A stretch of DNA of 64,000 bases from the NCBI RefSeq assembly GCF_000472785.1, contig NZ_AXAL01000022.1, positions 38,590 through 102,589 on the forward strand, read 5' to 3'. The translations under genes and the position numbers were made by a program. Source of the stretch: Mesorhizobium loti CJ3sym (GTDB taxonomy: Bacteria > Pseudomonadota > Alphaproteobacteria > Rhizobiales > Rhizobiaceae). Below the pieces are notes generated by a model, which worked only from the letters and a program-made list of their open reading frames with translations, was not told the DNA's origin and did no database searches. Position 1 is the first letter of the stretch; each line of letters starts with the position of its first letter. Positions 8,395-17,606 of the stretch are shown here, piece by piece.

Positions 8395-9162
8395 ATGAGA
8401 AACAAATTGCTTGGGCTGGCTGCCCTACTCGGAATTGCCCTGATGCCGGCGGTTGCCATAGCCGGCGACGTCACGTTCGCTACAGAAGCGGCATATCCGC
8501 CCTTTAACTTTCGAGCCGCGGACGGCTCGATAGCGGGCTTTGAAATCGATCTAGGGAATGCACTCTGCAAGAAGATGAACCGGAATTGCACCTTCGTGGC
8601 CCAGAATTGGGACGGCATGATCCCGGGTCTACTGGTGAAAAAGTTTGATGGAATCTTTGCCTCGATGACCATCACCGAGGAGCGCAAAAAGCAGATCGAC
8701 TTCACCGATCCATACTATCAAACAGCTGCTTCGTTCGTTGCGTCCGACGGAACCAAGATCGACTTTGCCGACAAGGCTCTGGGCGGGCTAAAGATCGGCA
8801 CGATTCCGGGTGTTGCCCAATGCTATCTGGAGAAGACCTATCCGAATGCTAGCGTCCAAGTTTACCAGAACGCTGAAGACATGTTCCTTGATGTCGCTGC
8901 CGGCCGACTGGACGCGGTTTTCTCCGATCGGATCCAGCTCGACTTCGGCTTGCTGAAGACCGAGCGCGGCAAGGGCTTTGCATTCAAGGGTGACCCTGTC
9001 AGCGAACCTGGTTGCTTCGGTGCAGGCATTGGGATCGGCCTCAGAAAAGACGACACCGAGCTCCGTGAGGCGTTGAACAAGGCGATCAAGGAGGTTCGCG
9101 CCGATGGCACCTATAAAACGATCAACGACAAATATTTCAGCTACGACATCTTTGGCAAGTGA
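8395..9162 (+). CDS. polar amino acid ABC transporter, periplasmic binding protein
   Basis: The 255-residue protein begins with a clear signal peptide (MRNKLLGLAALLGIALMPAVAIAG). It continues with the family 3 binding-protein fold: FATEAAYPPFNF, GFEIDLGNALCKKM, QNWDGMIPGL, FASMTITEERKKQIDFTDPYY, and a late IGIGLRKDD. This resembles the lysine/arginine/ornithine and histidine binding proteins. It leads a plus-strand operon with two permeases and a class V aminotransferase. Ligand specificity is inferred: basic or opine-like amino acids fit the family and the Ocd-like neighbour, but the sequence does not prove it. Confidence 0.9.
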   Translation: MRNKLLGLAALLGIALMPAVAIAGDVTFATEAAYPPFNFRAADGSIAGFEIDLGNALCKKMNRNCTFVAQNWDGMIPGLLVKKFDGIFASMTITEERKKQIDFTDPYYQTAASFVASDGTKIDFADKALGGLKIGTIPGVAQCYLEKTYPNASVQVYQNAEDMFLDVAAGRLDAVFSDRIQLDFGLLKTERGKGFAFKGDPVSEPGCFGAGIGIGLRKDDTELREALNKAIKEVRADGTYKTINDKYFSYDIFGK

Positions 9163-9193
9163 ACGCGCATTCTCCCGAGCACCACGATAGAAG

Positions 9194-9886
9194 GTGACCG
9201 TGGCTGACACTGGCGACTACCTGCCGTTTGTGCTGAAGGGCGTCTACGTCACGATTGCGTTGAGCGTGTGCTCGCTCCTGCTGGCGACGGCACTGGGCCT
9301 GATCGGTGCGTGGGCAAAATCATCGAAATTCTCGGCCGTGCGCAGCGCGGCCGAGACGTACACCACCCTGGTCCGGGGCGTTCCAGACCTGGTGCTGATG
9401 CTACTCCTCTACTACGGCGGCCAGGCGGTTGTTAACCGGATCGGCGACGCCACCGGATTGTGGGTCAGGCTGCAACTCGACCCATTCACCGTCGCCGTTG
9501 CAGCGATTGGCGTCATTTTCGGGTCCTACATGACCGAGACGTTCCGTGGTGCATATTTGTCGATCCCGCGAGGTCAAAGCGAGGGCGGCAAGGCACTCGG
9601 CATGAACGGCTGGATCCTCTTCAAACTGGTCATCTGGCCCCAACTCATGCGCAACGCCATGCCGAGCTTCACCAACAACTGGCTCAGCCTGATGAAGACG
9701 ACTGCCCTGGCGTCGGTGATGGGGCTGGAAGACATCGTGAACAAGGCGAACGCAGCTGGACGCGCAACCCACCAACCATTCACCTTCATCTTCATCGTTT
9801 TGATCATCTATCTCGGCCTGACGATCGCTTCAGACGTGGGACTGCGCTTTCTCGCCAGACGGCTTCGCGTGGCGGAGACCGTCTGA
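9194..9886 (+). CDS. polar amino acid ABC transporter permease, HisQ/ArtQ type
   Basis: The 230-residue integral membrane protein of the HisM/HisQ family has several hydrophobic helices. It carries the usual TTLVRGVPDLVLMLLLYYGG segment and the ATPase-contact (EAA) loop GAYLSIPRGQSEGGKALGMN. It forms the membrane channel with the next gene. The start is a GTG at 9194; another in-frame GTG at 9200 sits close behind an AAGGTG box, so the true start may be two codons later. It lies 31 bases after the binding-protein gene and one base before the partner permease. Confidence 0.9.
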   Translation: MTVADTGDYLPFVLKGVYVTIALSVCSLLLATALGLIGAWAKSSKFSAVRSAAETYTTLVRGVPDLVLMLLLYYGGQAVVNRIGDATGLWVRLQLDPFTVAVAAIGVIFGSYMTETFRGAYLSIPRGQSEGGKALGMNGWILFKLVIWPQLMRNAMPSFTNNWLSLMKTTALASVMGLEDIVNKANAAGRATHQPFTFIFIVLIIYLGLTIASDVGLRFLARRLRVAETV

Positions 9887-9887
9887 C

Positions 9888-10619
9888 ATGGAAACCGCGT
9901 GGTCGAAGCTCCAGGATTTATCACCGATCGATCTCGGTGTTATCGCCACCAACTGGCCGCTCTTCGCCAAAGGCCTGATCAACACGCTGCTGCTGGTCTC
10001 GCTACCCTTGCTGCTGGCCGCAGCGATCGCCATTCCTCTGGCGGTGATCCGGGCGCAAAAGCTTCGCGTCCTTAACCCGATCGTGTTCGGCTATACCTAT
10101 GTTTTCCGCGGCACGCCGCTGCTTGTCCAGCTCTACCTCCTCTACTACGGCGCCGCGCAGTTCGAGCTTATACGCCATTCGTTTTTGTGGCCGGTGTTGC
10201 GCGGGGCGTGGGGGTGCGCCTTCCTCTCCATCACGCTCTGCTCCGCCGCGTATCTCACGGAGATCCTCAGGGGTGCGATTGAAGGCGTCCCCAAAGGCGA
10301 AGTCGAAGCCGCAAAGGCTCTCGGTCTTTCCGGTGTCCGGCTCTTCTGGCTGATCGTTTTCCCCTCCGCCTGGCGACGTTCGCTGCCGCCTTTGTCCAAC
10401 GAAGTGATCTTCACGCTGCATGGCAGCGTGGTCGCAAGCACCATAACCATTATCGACATCCTGGGCGCCGGAAGGATGCTCAACAACAAATATTATCTCG
10501 CCGCTGAAGGCCTGCTCACTGCTGCCGTCCTCTACCTTGCGCTCACCTTCGTGATCACAGCGGTATTCCGCCAGCTTGAGCGCAAATATCTGTCGCATCT
10601 GAAACCAGCACGATCCTGA
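9888..10619 (+). CDS. polar amino acid ABC transporter permease, HisM/ArtM type
   Basis: The 243-residue partner permease has the motifs VFRGTPLLVQLYLLYYG and, as the EAA loop, GVPKGEVEAAKALGLS. Hydrophobic helices are spread over the full length. The ATG lies one base after the preceding stop codon. No gene for a matching ATP-binding subunit follows; the next gene is an aminotransferase 13 bases downstream. The importer must therefore borrow an ATPase from elsewhere, or the ATPase gene has been lost from the operon. Confidence 0.9.
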   Translation: METAWSKLQDLSPIDLGVIATNWPLFAKGLINTLLLVSLPLLLAAAIAIPLAVIRAQKLRVLNPIVFGYTYVFRGTPLLVQLYLLYYGAAQFELIRHSFLWPVLRGAWGCAFLSITLCSAAYLTEILRGAIEGVPKGEVEAAKALGLSGVRLFWLIVFPSAWRRSLPPLSNEVIFTLHGSVVASTITIIDILGAGRMLNNKYYLAAEGLLTAAVLYLALTFVITAVFRQLERKYLSHLKPARS

Positions 10620-10632
10620 AGGGAGCTAGACA

Positions 10633-11790
10633 TTGGACAACCACGCAAACGAGGGCCGCCTGGCATCGCTGGACGTTTTTCCGCCGGCGCAATCTTACGT
10701 GTATCTCGATGCCGCATCCGTCGGGCTAACGCACAAGACGGCGGCCGAAGCGATCAATCGGTGGCAGACACAACTTGCCGAAGATGGAACTGTGACGTTC
10801 GATGAGGAATCCGAGGTCAAATGCTTCGATGACCTGAACGCGGCCGCGGCCGAGCTCTTCAACGCAACACCTGCCGACATCGCGGTCGCCTCCAGCGAGA
10901 CGGTGTTGATGTCGTCGCTGGCCTGGGCGGCGATGCCGAAAAAAGGATCGACCATCGTTGCCACATCCATAACGCATCCGAGCACAGTCTACCCATGGAT
11001 GCGGGTCGCGCAGCACACTGGTGCCGAGATGCGCTGGGTGAAGCCACGCGAGGCCATGGCCATCGACGTAGACGAACTGCTTGGCGCGATCGATGCCAAC
11101 ACCTCCGTCGTTTGCATTTCGCATGTGGAATACGGAACTGGCCAGATCTACGACCTGAAGGCGATTGCGGACAAAGCACACCGCCATGGTGCTCTGTGCG
11201 TCGTCGATGGAACCCAGTCGGCCGGGCAGGTCGTGGTTGACGCCGTGGGTAGCGGCATCGACGCCGTGGCAACCTCGACATACAAATGGCTGTGCGGTCC
11301 TTTCGGTACAGGCCTGACGTATATCTCGCCTCGCATGCAGGACATGAACCCCGGCCTTTTGGGTTGGCGATCGCACAAGGACATGTGGGATTTTCAGGCC
11401 GACAGGGTTGAATTGCCAAAGGGGGCGAAGCGCTATGAATTCGGCACCATGGCCTATGGCACCGCAATTGGCGCGACGGTCAGCTTGCGCTATCTGCTGG
11501 ACACGGGCATCCCTGCAATCCAGGCGCACAACGCGACAATCTCAAGGCTATTGATCGACGGATTGCGTGAACTCGGCGCCGAAGTCCTCGGTCCAAAGGA
11601 TTCAAATCAGCGCTCTGCGACCGTGGCTGCGCGATTTGCCGGGAAGGACAGCGCCGAATTTGCTAGGACGCTGAAGCAGAACAACGTGATCGCTTCGCTG
11701 CGGAAGGACTTCATCCGCTTCTCCCCGCACTTCTACAACTCCGCCGAAGATATCACGCGGGGACTGGCGGCGATCCGAGCAGCTTTGTGA
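10633..11790 (+). CDS. class V aminotransferase (cysteine desulfurase/kynureninase-like fold)
   Basis: The 385-residue PLP enzyme has the class V pattern. SYVYLDAASVGLTHKTAAEA lies at the N-terminus, ISHVEYGTGQIYDL and CVVDGTQSAGQVVVDA hold the PLP aspartate, and the lysine lies in ATSTYKWLCGPFGTG. It lacks an obvious cysteine-bearing loop, so sulphur transfer is not suggested. The start is a TTG at 10633 behind an AAGGGAG box; no ATG fits the N-terminal homology. As the last gene of the importer operon it probably acts on the imported amino acid or its product, perhaps as a lyase or aminotransferase. The exact reaction is unknown. Confidence 0.82.
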   Translation: MDNHANEGRLASLDVFPPAQSYVYLDAASVGLTHKTAAEAINRWQTQLAEDGTVTFDEESEVKCFDDLNAAAAELFNATPADIAVASSETVLMSSLAWAAMPKKGSTIVATSITHPSTVYPWMRVAQHTGAEMRWVKPREAMAIDVDELLGAIDANTSVVCISHVEYGTGQIYDLKAIADKAHRHGALCVVDGTQSAGQVVVDAVGSGIDAVATSTYKWLCGPFGTGLTYISPRMQDMNPGLLGWRSHKDMWDFQADRVELPKGAKRYEFGTMAYGTAIGATVSLRYLLDTGIPAIQAHNATISRLLIDGLRELGAEVLGPKDSNQRSATVAARFAGKDSAEFARTLKQNNVIASLRKDFIRFSPHFYNSAEDITRGLAAIRAAL

Positions 11791-11895
11791 ACTCTCCGCA
11801 TCCGACACCTGCGGGCAGCTTGTAGGCCCCCCCTTGGTCCCTTAGTGTGGCTCGGGCGGGTGCAAACTGGCCCCCCGCCTGAGCAATGATCAATC

Positions 11896-12813
11896 ATGAA
11901 CTGGCCACATCGACTTTTCACGGGCGAGATCGGCGACGCCGAGATCAAGTTGCTCCGCATCTTCCGCACCGTGGTCGATTGCGGTGGTTTCTCTGCCGCT
12001 GAAGTCGAGCTAGGCGCTTCAAAGTCCGCGATTAGCAAGCAGATGAGTGATCTGGAGATCCGCCTCGGCATGCGGCTGTGTAACCGAGGCCGAGCGGGCT
12101 TCAGCCTCACGCCAGAAGGTGAGCGGACCTATTCCGCGACGAGCCAATTGCTTGCCTCTCTGGAGATTTTTCGCTCACAGATCAACGACACGATGGCCGG
12201 CCTGACCGGGACGCTGTACATTGGACTGGTCGATACGATTGTCACGCAATCGGATTCCCCTCTGCATCGCGCCATCTCGGCCTATTGCGGCAAGCACAAG
12301 GACGTTGGCATCAGGATTATCTCCGGATCGTCCGCGGAAATAACCCGCGGCGTCCAGGAGATGCGAATCCATGTCGGTGTGACGATCCTCGAAAAAGAGC
12401 ATCCGGACATCTCGGCCGTGCCTCTTTTCGAAGAGGTGAGCCATCTCTACTGCGGGCCAGGGCATCCGCTGTGGCCTCTCGTCGACAGCGATATCCAGAT
12501 CGCTGACCTGTCCGGACGGGCGTTCGTCCAGCACGGCTATTCGGAGGCAGAGCGAACCTATGTCGATCGCATGAACATGTCGTTGAAAGCGATCTCACAT
12601 GTGACCGAGGGCGTCCTGTTCCTCATTTTGTCGGGAAGCTATCTCGGCTTTCTTCCAACCCATTTTGCGCAAATCTGGGAAAAGCGAGGAGAGATCCGTC
12701 CGATCTTGACCAGCGATGTGGCCAAAAAAACGGAGTTTTCGGCAATCGCCAACCGCAAACTTGTCAAGAACGCCCTCATAGGCTGTTTCCTGGATGAAAT
12801 CGCGCGACAGTAG
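11896..12813 (+). CDS. LysR-family transcriptional regulator
   Basis: The 305-residue protein has an N-terminal winged helix (KLLRIFRTVVDCGGFSAAEV, then LGASKSAISKQMSDLEIRLG, then LCNRGRAGFSLTPEG). A LysR substrate-binding domain follows (GTLYIGLVDTI, HLYCGPGHPLWPL, GSYLGFLPTH). It lies 105 bp downstream of the importer and aminotransferase operon, in the same direction, and is the likely local regulator of 6-12 kb. The usual divergent target arrangement is not present, so the regulated promoter has to be inferred, most likely the 8109-8394 gap. Confidence 0.88.
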   Translation: MNWPHRLFTGEIGDAEIKLLRIFRTVVDCGGFSAAEVELGASKSAISKQMSDLEIRLGMRLCNRGRAGFSLTPEGERTYSATSQLLASLEIFRSQINDTMAGLTGTLYIGLVDTIVTQSDSPLHRAISAYCGKHKDVGIRIISGSSAEITRGVQEMRIHVGVTILEKEHPDISAVPLFEEVSHLYCGPGHPLWPLVDSDIQIADLSGRAFVQHGYSEAERTYVDRMNMSLKAISHVTEGVLFLILSGSYLGFLPTHFAQIWEKRGEIRPILTSDVAKKTEFSAIANRKLVKNALIGCFLDEIARQ

Positions 12814-12854
12814 ACATCGGCGGCAGGTCGATTTGAAGAAATCTGGAGGCTCTA

Positions 12855-13211
12855 ATGCGCATTCAACGTGTTTATGCCGCCATTGCAGCGGACATTGCCG
12901 CAGCCAAAGGATTCTACAGGAAGCTCCTTGATCGGTCTGACGATCGTCCGACGGACGTTCTTATCCAGTCGCGCGAGATAGCCGACACCAACATCCAGAT
13001 TTTCGAGAACCAGGAAAACGCTGGGTCGAGCATGTGCCATCATTGGTACCGAAGATGGACGATTCACGCGATTGGAATAGTCGGACCAGCTCTTGACTGG
13101 CAGCGCGGTGATGACATCGCAAAAATCTCCAAAATTACCGACCGTACGGCAAATCAGATCACCCTCGCCGAGCCGCCGAAGGCACGTACAGTAAAATCTT
13201 CAAAAGCATAA
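12855..13211 (+). pseudogene. VOC (glyoxalase/bleomycin resistance) family gene with compensating frameshifts
   Basis: The 118-codon frame starts like a VOC protein (MRIQRVYAAIAADIAAAKGF, then YRKLL) and ends like one (GDDIAKISKITD, then NQITLAEPPK). The middle in-frame part (MCHHWYRRWTIHAIG) does not fit. Between about 13025 and 13075 another frame reads VPSLVPKMDDSRDW, which does resemble the missing beta-alpha unit. This suggests one indel near 13020 and a second, opposite one near 13075. The gene is either damaged, or a protein with a scrambled middle is made. It follows the LysR gene by 41 bases with a GGAGG box. Confidence 0.6.
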
Positions 13212-13968
13212 CCCGCAGCGCATGGCGTTCGAAAAGCCTTCTGAAGCTGCTCAAGGTTGCCGGTGACGCCCGGCCTGCCTGCCTAGAGCCACCCCGCTCC
13301 GTAGGTCCGGTCGCGCGACCGCAACGGTGGGCCAGCCGAACGTCCGCCTCCTGACTGTTGCGGCAAGCAGCGGACCGGCCGTTTTGGCCCCAAACCCGCC
13401 GCGCTCATACCTCTTATGGTCGCTGACCGAACCCATTTGTAGGAAAGAGAAATGCCGTTGCATTGAAAAACTAGTCGTCCTACTGATCCTCAGGTTCGCC
13501 AGACCATACGAGATCTTACGAAGCGGGTTCGCCAAAAACGATTCAAGAAGCCGGACCGCTATTCGGCGATCACGTTTGTCTTCTAGAGAACGACCGCTTT
13601 GCGCCTCCGTTCGGTCATTGCATTGATCACGTCCGCATCTTGTAAGCGGCATCGTTTATTACCGCCCTTAGAGGCCGCTCAGGGCGAGAAGCAGACTCCC
13701 CGAACTGACGCAAATGGGCGACGGGACTTTGAGGGGTGGTAATGCGCAGTGACTTCGGCCGCCCTGGAGTTTAGTTAGCATGCCTTCTACCAGCATGTAG
13801 ACCGCCGTATGTTCGACAGGAGCTCCACGCAGATAGCACCGCCCCACTACCGTCCACTCCGTCCTCAAGAAAAGGCTCTATGTCCTACTGTCCATAAGGA
13901 GACAAGCCTCTCCCAGTGTACCGTGAAGCGATGCCAGCAGCATCGCGACGACTGTCTTGGGGCCATCG
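13212..13968. other. gene-free gap, possible gene fragment inside
   Basis: No gene can be supported. One plus-strand stretch, 13487-13645, reads as a 52-residue tail with plausible protein composition (GDHVCLLENDRFAPPFGHC, then IDHVRIL and a stop). It has no start and no recognised family. Other frames look random. Confidence 0.35.
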
Positions 13969-14676
13969 CTAGTGATCGCCATCACGTCCTCCAATGACCA
14001 GCGAGAGTGTCGCGACGCCGTCGATACCCGCCTCGACACTGTCGCCGGGCACCACCGGTCCGACGCCTGCGGGCGTGCCGGTCATGATGATGTCGCCCGG
14101 CCGCAATTCGAAGAGTTGGGATAACAATCCGATCACTTCCGCTACCGGCCATATCAAGTCGCGGAGGTCGGCCGACTGACGCCTGGCACCGTTGACGTCC
14201 AGCCAGATACGCCCCTGATTTGGGTGACCGCAGATCGCCGCAGGAACGAGTGCGGCCAGTGGTGCTGAGTGATCGAACGCTTTTCCGACGTCCCAGGGCC
14301 GTCCCTTGGCGCGCGCGGCAAGTTGCAGATCACGCCGTGTCATGTCCAAGCCGACCGTGTAGCCGAACACATGATCGAGCGCGGCCGCAAACGGAATGTC
14401 TTTGCCGCCTTGCCCAAGGGCGACAACCAGTTCCACCTCATGATGGACGTTTTGCGAACCTGGCGGATAGGGGAAGCTCTCTCCCGGCTGAAGCACGGCG
14501 TCAGCTGGTTTGAGAAAGAAGAACGGCGGCTCGGATCGTGGATCGATGCCCATCTCCACGGCATGATCAGCGTAATTGCGTCCAACACAATAGATGCGGC
14601 GAACCGGAAAGCGCGCATTGGAGCCCACGATGGGCAAGGAAACTGACGCCGGCGCATCAATCACGAAGTCATTCAA
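13969..14676 (-). CDS. fumarylacetoacetate hydrolase (FAH) family protein
   Basis: The 235-residue protein of the FAH fold has the start signature RIYCVGRNYADHAVEMG, then FFLKPADAV and the metal ligands in VHHEVELVVALG. VGLDMTRRDLQ and the end GDIIMTGTPAGVG follow. It is close to acylpyruvate or fumarylpyruvate hydrolases, which cleave a C-C bond in 2,4-dioxo acids; decarboxylases and hydratases share the fold. It is the last gene of a minus-strand run with RidA, a 2-hydroxyacid dehydrogenase, an aminotransferase and an amidase. It probably handles a late keto-acid intermediate of that pathway. Exact substrate unknown. Confidence 0.87.
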   Translation of the reverse strand: MNDFVIDAPASVSLPIVGSNARFPVRRIYCVGRNYADHAVEMGIDPRSEPPFFFLKPADAVLQPGESFPYPPGSQNVHHEVELVVALGQGGKDIPFAAALDHVFGYTVGLDMTRRDLQLAARAKGRPWDVGKAFDHSAPLAALVPAAICGHPNQGRIWLDVNGARRQSADLRDLIWPVAEVIGLLSQLFELRPGDIIMTGTPAGVGPVVPGDSVEAGIDGVATLSLVIGGRDGDH

Positions 14677-14744
14677 TGCAAACTCCTCTCCTCATCCCCA
14701 TGGCTTGCCGCATTGGCAATACGCGATCGGCCGTGATGAAACGC

Positions 14745-15143
14745 TCAAGCGATCGCCGCTATGGCCTCAATCTCGATCAAAAACTCAGGCGCTGCGAGAG
14801 CACTGACGCCAACCAGTGTGCTGGCCGGGAAGGGGCCTTTACCCATCTCACCGGTACGCACAGCACGCACGGTCGCCACCTTGTCGGATGTGAGGTCAAC
14901 CACGTAGGTGACGAGCTTGACCACGTCCCTCAAATCGGCGCCGGCCGCCTGCAGCGCGATGCGCAGGTTGGCGTAGACCTGCTCGGTCTGGCGCGTCAGA
15001 TCGCCGACACCAACCGTTCGCCCTTCGACGTCCTTGGCCACTTGGCCGGCAACGTGAACCAACCGGCCAGGACCGCTTACAGTTACGTGCACGTAGCCGC
15101 TGGGCGTGCTGAGGCCTGAGGGGTTAAGATGCTCGATCGTCAT
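14745..15143 (-). CDS. RidA family protein lacking the catalytic arginine
   Basis: The 132-residue RidA/YjgF protein reads LVHVAGQVAKDVEG, then LTRQTEQVYANLRIALQAAG, then LRDVVKLVTYVVDL, then FLIEIEAIAAIA. At the position of catalytic Arg105 the sequence is PASTLVGVSAL, with serine in place of arginine. The imine-deaminase chemistry of classical RidA is therefore not expected, and it belongs to one of the arginine-less Rid subfamilies. AAAGGA precedes the ATG at 15143. It lies between the FAH and 2-hydroxyacid dehydrogenase genes, with 26 bases to the latter. Confidence 0.83.
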   Translation of the reverse strand: MTIEHLNPSGLSTPSGYVHVTVSGPGRLVHVAGQVAKDVEGRTVGVGDLTRQTEQVYANLRIALQAAGADLRDVVKLVTYVVDLTSDKVATVRAVRTGEMGKGPFPASTLVGVSALAAPEFLIEIEAIAAIA

Positions 15144-15169
15144 TGCGTTTTCCTTTCAGTCGGACGCGT

Positions 15170-16315
15170 TCAATAGGTGCCTGGCACAAGGATTGCCCGG
15201 TCGACATCGGTGATGCGCGTGTGTCCGCACACCGCCATCGTGACGTCGAGCTCCTTGTGAAGCATCTGCAGGGCCTTGCTGACGCCGGCTTCGCCCATCG
15301 CGCCCAGGCCATAGATCATCGCGCGGCCGATCATCGTGCCGCGCGCGCCCAAAGCCCAAGCCTTGAGAACGTCCTGACCGGTACGGATGCCGCCATCCAT
15401 CCAGACCTCGGTCGTGGACCCAACGGCCTCGGCGATTGCTGGCAGAGCACGGATAGAAGAAGGCGCTCCATCCAGGACGCGGCCGCCGTGATTGCTGACG
15501 ACGACCGCATCGGCACCGTGTCTTACCGCAAGCTTTGCATCCTCGACGTCCGTGATCCCTTTCAGGATCAGTTTGCCGCCCCATTGGCGACGGACCCAGT
15601 CAACATCATTCCAGGAAAGCCGGGGATCGAACTGTTCGGACGACCATGCCGACAGCGATCGCATGTTGGAAACCGCATCGACATGGCCCACCAGATTTCC
15701 AAAGCTGCGGCGCCTCGTGGCTGCCATCCCCGCGCACCAGCGCAGCTTCGTCGCCAGGTTGACGAGATTGGCCACGGTGGGCCTTGGCGGCACGGTCAGG
15801 CCGTTTTTCAGGTCTTTGTGACGTTGCCCCGGCACCTGCAGATCCAGTGTCAGCACCAGGGCCGCGCAGTTGGCGGCCTTGCAACGCTCGATCATCCGAA
15901 CCATCGCCGCGCGGTCGCGCATCATGTAGAGCTGAAACCAGAACGGTGCGCTGGTATTCTCGGCAATATCTTCGATCGAGCAGATGCTCATCGTCGATAG
16001 CGAAAAGGGAATGCCGAATTTTTCGGCAGCGCGCGCGGCGTGGATCTCGCCGTCGGCGTGCTGCATGCCGGCCAGGCCAATCGGGGCAATCGCAACCGGC
16101 ATTCTAGCAGGCTGGCCAAGCATCAGCACTGCTGTAGAGCGGTCCTCGACATTCACTGCAACGCGCTGCCGCAGCAGAATGGTTTTGAAATCCGCTTCGT
16201 TGGCCCGGTAGGTGCTCTCGGTCCAGGCGCCGCTGTCGGCATAGTCGTAAAACATTCGCGGAACGCGCCGCTTGGCCAGCACGCGCAGATCCTCGACGCA
16301 GGTTATGACCGGCAT
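15170..16315 (-). CDS. FMN-dependent alpha-hydroxyacid dehydrogenase/oxidase
   Basis: The 381-residue member of the lactate dehydrogenase/glycolate oxidase family oxidises a 2-hydroxy acid to a 2-keto acid. Motifs are YDYADSGAWTESTYRANEAD near the start, IAPIGLAGMQHADGE, WFQLYMMRDR, LILKGI (FMN lysine), SNHGGRVLDGAPSS with the catalytic histidine, and DGGIRTGQDVLKAWALGA. It resembles LldD-type enzymes, but lactate is only one possible substrate; glycolate, glycerate or mandelate-like acids are handled by relatives. In this operon it probably oxidises a hydroxy acid formed after transamination. Confidence 0.88.
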   Translation of the reverse strand: MPVITCVEDLRVLAKRRVPRMFYDYADSGAWTESTYRANEADFKTILLRQRVAVNVEDRSTAVLMLGQPARMPVAIAPIGLAGMQHADGEIHAARAAEKFGIPFSLSTMSICSIEDIAENTSAPFWFQLYMMRDRAAMVRMIERCKAANCAALVLTLDLQVPGQRHKDLKNGLTVPPRPTVANLVNLATKLRWCAGMAATRRRSFGNLVGHVDAVSNMRSLSAWSSEQFDPRLSWNDVDWVRRQWGGKLILKGITDVEDAKLAVRHGADAVVVSNHGGRVLDGAPSSIRALPAIAEAVGSTTEVWMDGGIRTGQDVLKAWALGARGTMIGRAMIYGLGAMGEAGVSKALQMLHKELDVTMAVCGHTRITDVDRAILVPGTY

Positions 16316-16346
16316 CGCCGTTCATCCCAGATCCACGCGCCACGCC

Positions 16347-17606
16347 TCACGACAAGACCTTCACGGCATCATCGATCGCGGCGACGGCGCGGTCGATCAC
16401 GGCCTCATCCATCACAGTGCTGATGGCACACACACCATGCTTTGCAACAAGGACGCCGCGCTCGTAGAGAGCCCACCACAAGCGGCGCTGCTGCTCCGCC
16501 ACCTCAGCAGCCTCTGTGACAAAAACGGGGTAGAGCCTGCACAATGAACCCATGCCACGGGGCTCCCATCCGTGCCGTGAAAGGGGTTCGGCCAGTTGAT
16601 CGCGCAGGCGCTGTCCAAGCGCGGCGATGCGAACCAGGGCATCCTCATCCAGGAGGTCGAGCGTTGCGACACCGGCGGCCATGGTGACAGGATTGGCAGC
16701 GAACGTACCGCCATGTTCAAGGCTGTTGCGCCCCAGCGGATCAAGTTCGCCCATCCATTGTGGCTTGCCGACAAGGGCACCGACAGGCAGGCCGCCACCA
16801 ATCAATTTGCCGACGCAGACGAGATCGGCATCGAGCCGGCGGGCGGTCGTCAGTCCGCCTCTTGCGAGCCGGAAACTGATCACCTCGTCGACAATGAGCG
16901 CCATGCCATGAAGGTCGCACAAGCGCCGCGCCCTCTGGACGAAGGCATCGCTCGGCTGGACCATGCCGATGCGATTGGGCAGCAGATCAAGGACGATGGC
17001 CGCGAAGCGTTCGGGCGTCGACGCAATCGCTGCCTCCAGCCCTTCGACATCGTCAAAGCCGATGACGATAGTCTCCGATCGCATGCCAGGCGGAATGCCT
17101 CGATTGGCGCGCGCTCCAAGCGTTGGCAGCACGGACTCGCTCCAGCCGTGATAGGAGCCGTTGACGACAATCACCGCAGAGCGCTCGGTGCGCGCGCGCG
17201 CCAGGCGTACGGCAAGCTGCGTGGCCTCGGTCCCCGAATTTGTGTAGCGCACCTGGTCGAGACCGGCGAGGCGGTCGACGAGACGTCTGGCGTGTTCGAT
17301 CTCGTAGTGGTTTGGAAGTCCAAACGACAATCCGCACTGGGCAGCGTTTTCGATCGCCGCCACGATTGCCGGGTGAGCATTGCCATGAATATTGGCGGTG
17401 AAGTTGCCATGGAGATCGATCAACTCCTTGCCGGTGTCGTCCCACAAGCGCCAACCGGCACCGCGGACCGCCATCGGCGACCAGGGACCAACGGCGGTTA
17501 TGGCCTTGCCGAAGCCACCAGGCAAAAGACTGTGACCGCGCGGCCCGACAAATGCCTGCGCAAAAGGCAAATGCGCGGCCTGGTTCGCTGATGTCGCTGG
17601 TTTCAT
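16347..17606 (-). CDS. class III aminotransferase (glutamate-1-semialdehyde aminomutase-like)
   Basis: The 419-residue class III PLP enzyme has GAGWRLWDDTGKELIDLHGN, NSGTEATQLAVRLARA, VNGSYHGWSESVLP, MALIVDEVISFRLARGGLT and the PLP lysine in VCVGKLIGGGLPVGALVG. The overall form is that of glutamate-1-semialdehyde 2,1-aminomutase relatives. The catabolic setting, with an amidase upstream and a 2-hydroxyacid dehydrogenase downstream, argues against tetrapyrrole synthesis. It is better read as an aminotransferase or aminomutase of a nitrogen compound. It lies 31 bases before the dehydrogenase, in the same minus-strand operon. Confidence 0.86.
   Translation of the reverse strand: MKPATSANQAAHLPFAQAFVGPRGHSLLPGGFGKAITAVGPWSPMAVRGAGWRLWDDTGKELIDLHGNFTANIHGNAHPAIVAAIENAAQCGLSFGLPNHYEIEHARRLVDRLAGLDQVRYTNSGTEATQLAVRLARARTERSAVIVVNGSYHGWSESVLPTLGARANRGIPPGMRSETIVIGFDDVEGLEAAIASTPERFAAIVLDLLPNRIGMVQPSDAFVQRARRLCDLHGMALIVDEVISFRLARGGLTTARRLDADLVCVGKLIGGGLPVGALVGKPQWMGELDPLGRNSLEHGGTFAANPVTMAAGVATLDLLDEDALVRIAALGQRLRDQLAEPLSRHGWEPRGMGSLCRLYPVFVTEAAEVAEQQRRLWWALYERGVLVAKHGVCAISTVMDEAVIDRAVAAIDDAVKVLS

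Noticed and set aside
16347..17606. Calling the class III aminotransferase hemL for tetrapyrrole synthesis.
   Set aside because: It sits within a catabolic operon with amidase and hydroxyacid dehydrogenase genes, so a biosynthetic housekeeping role is unlikely.
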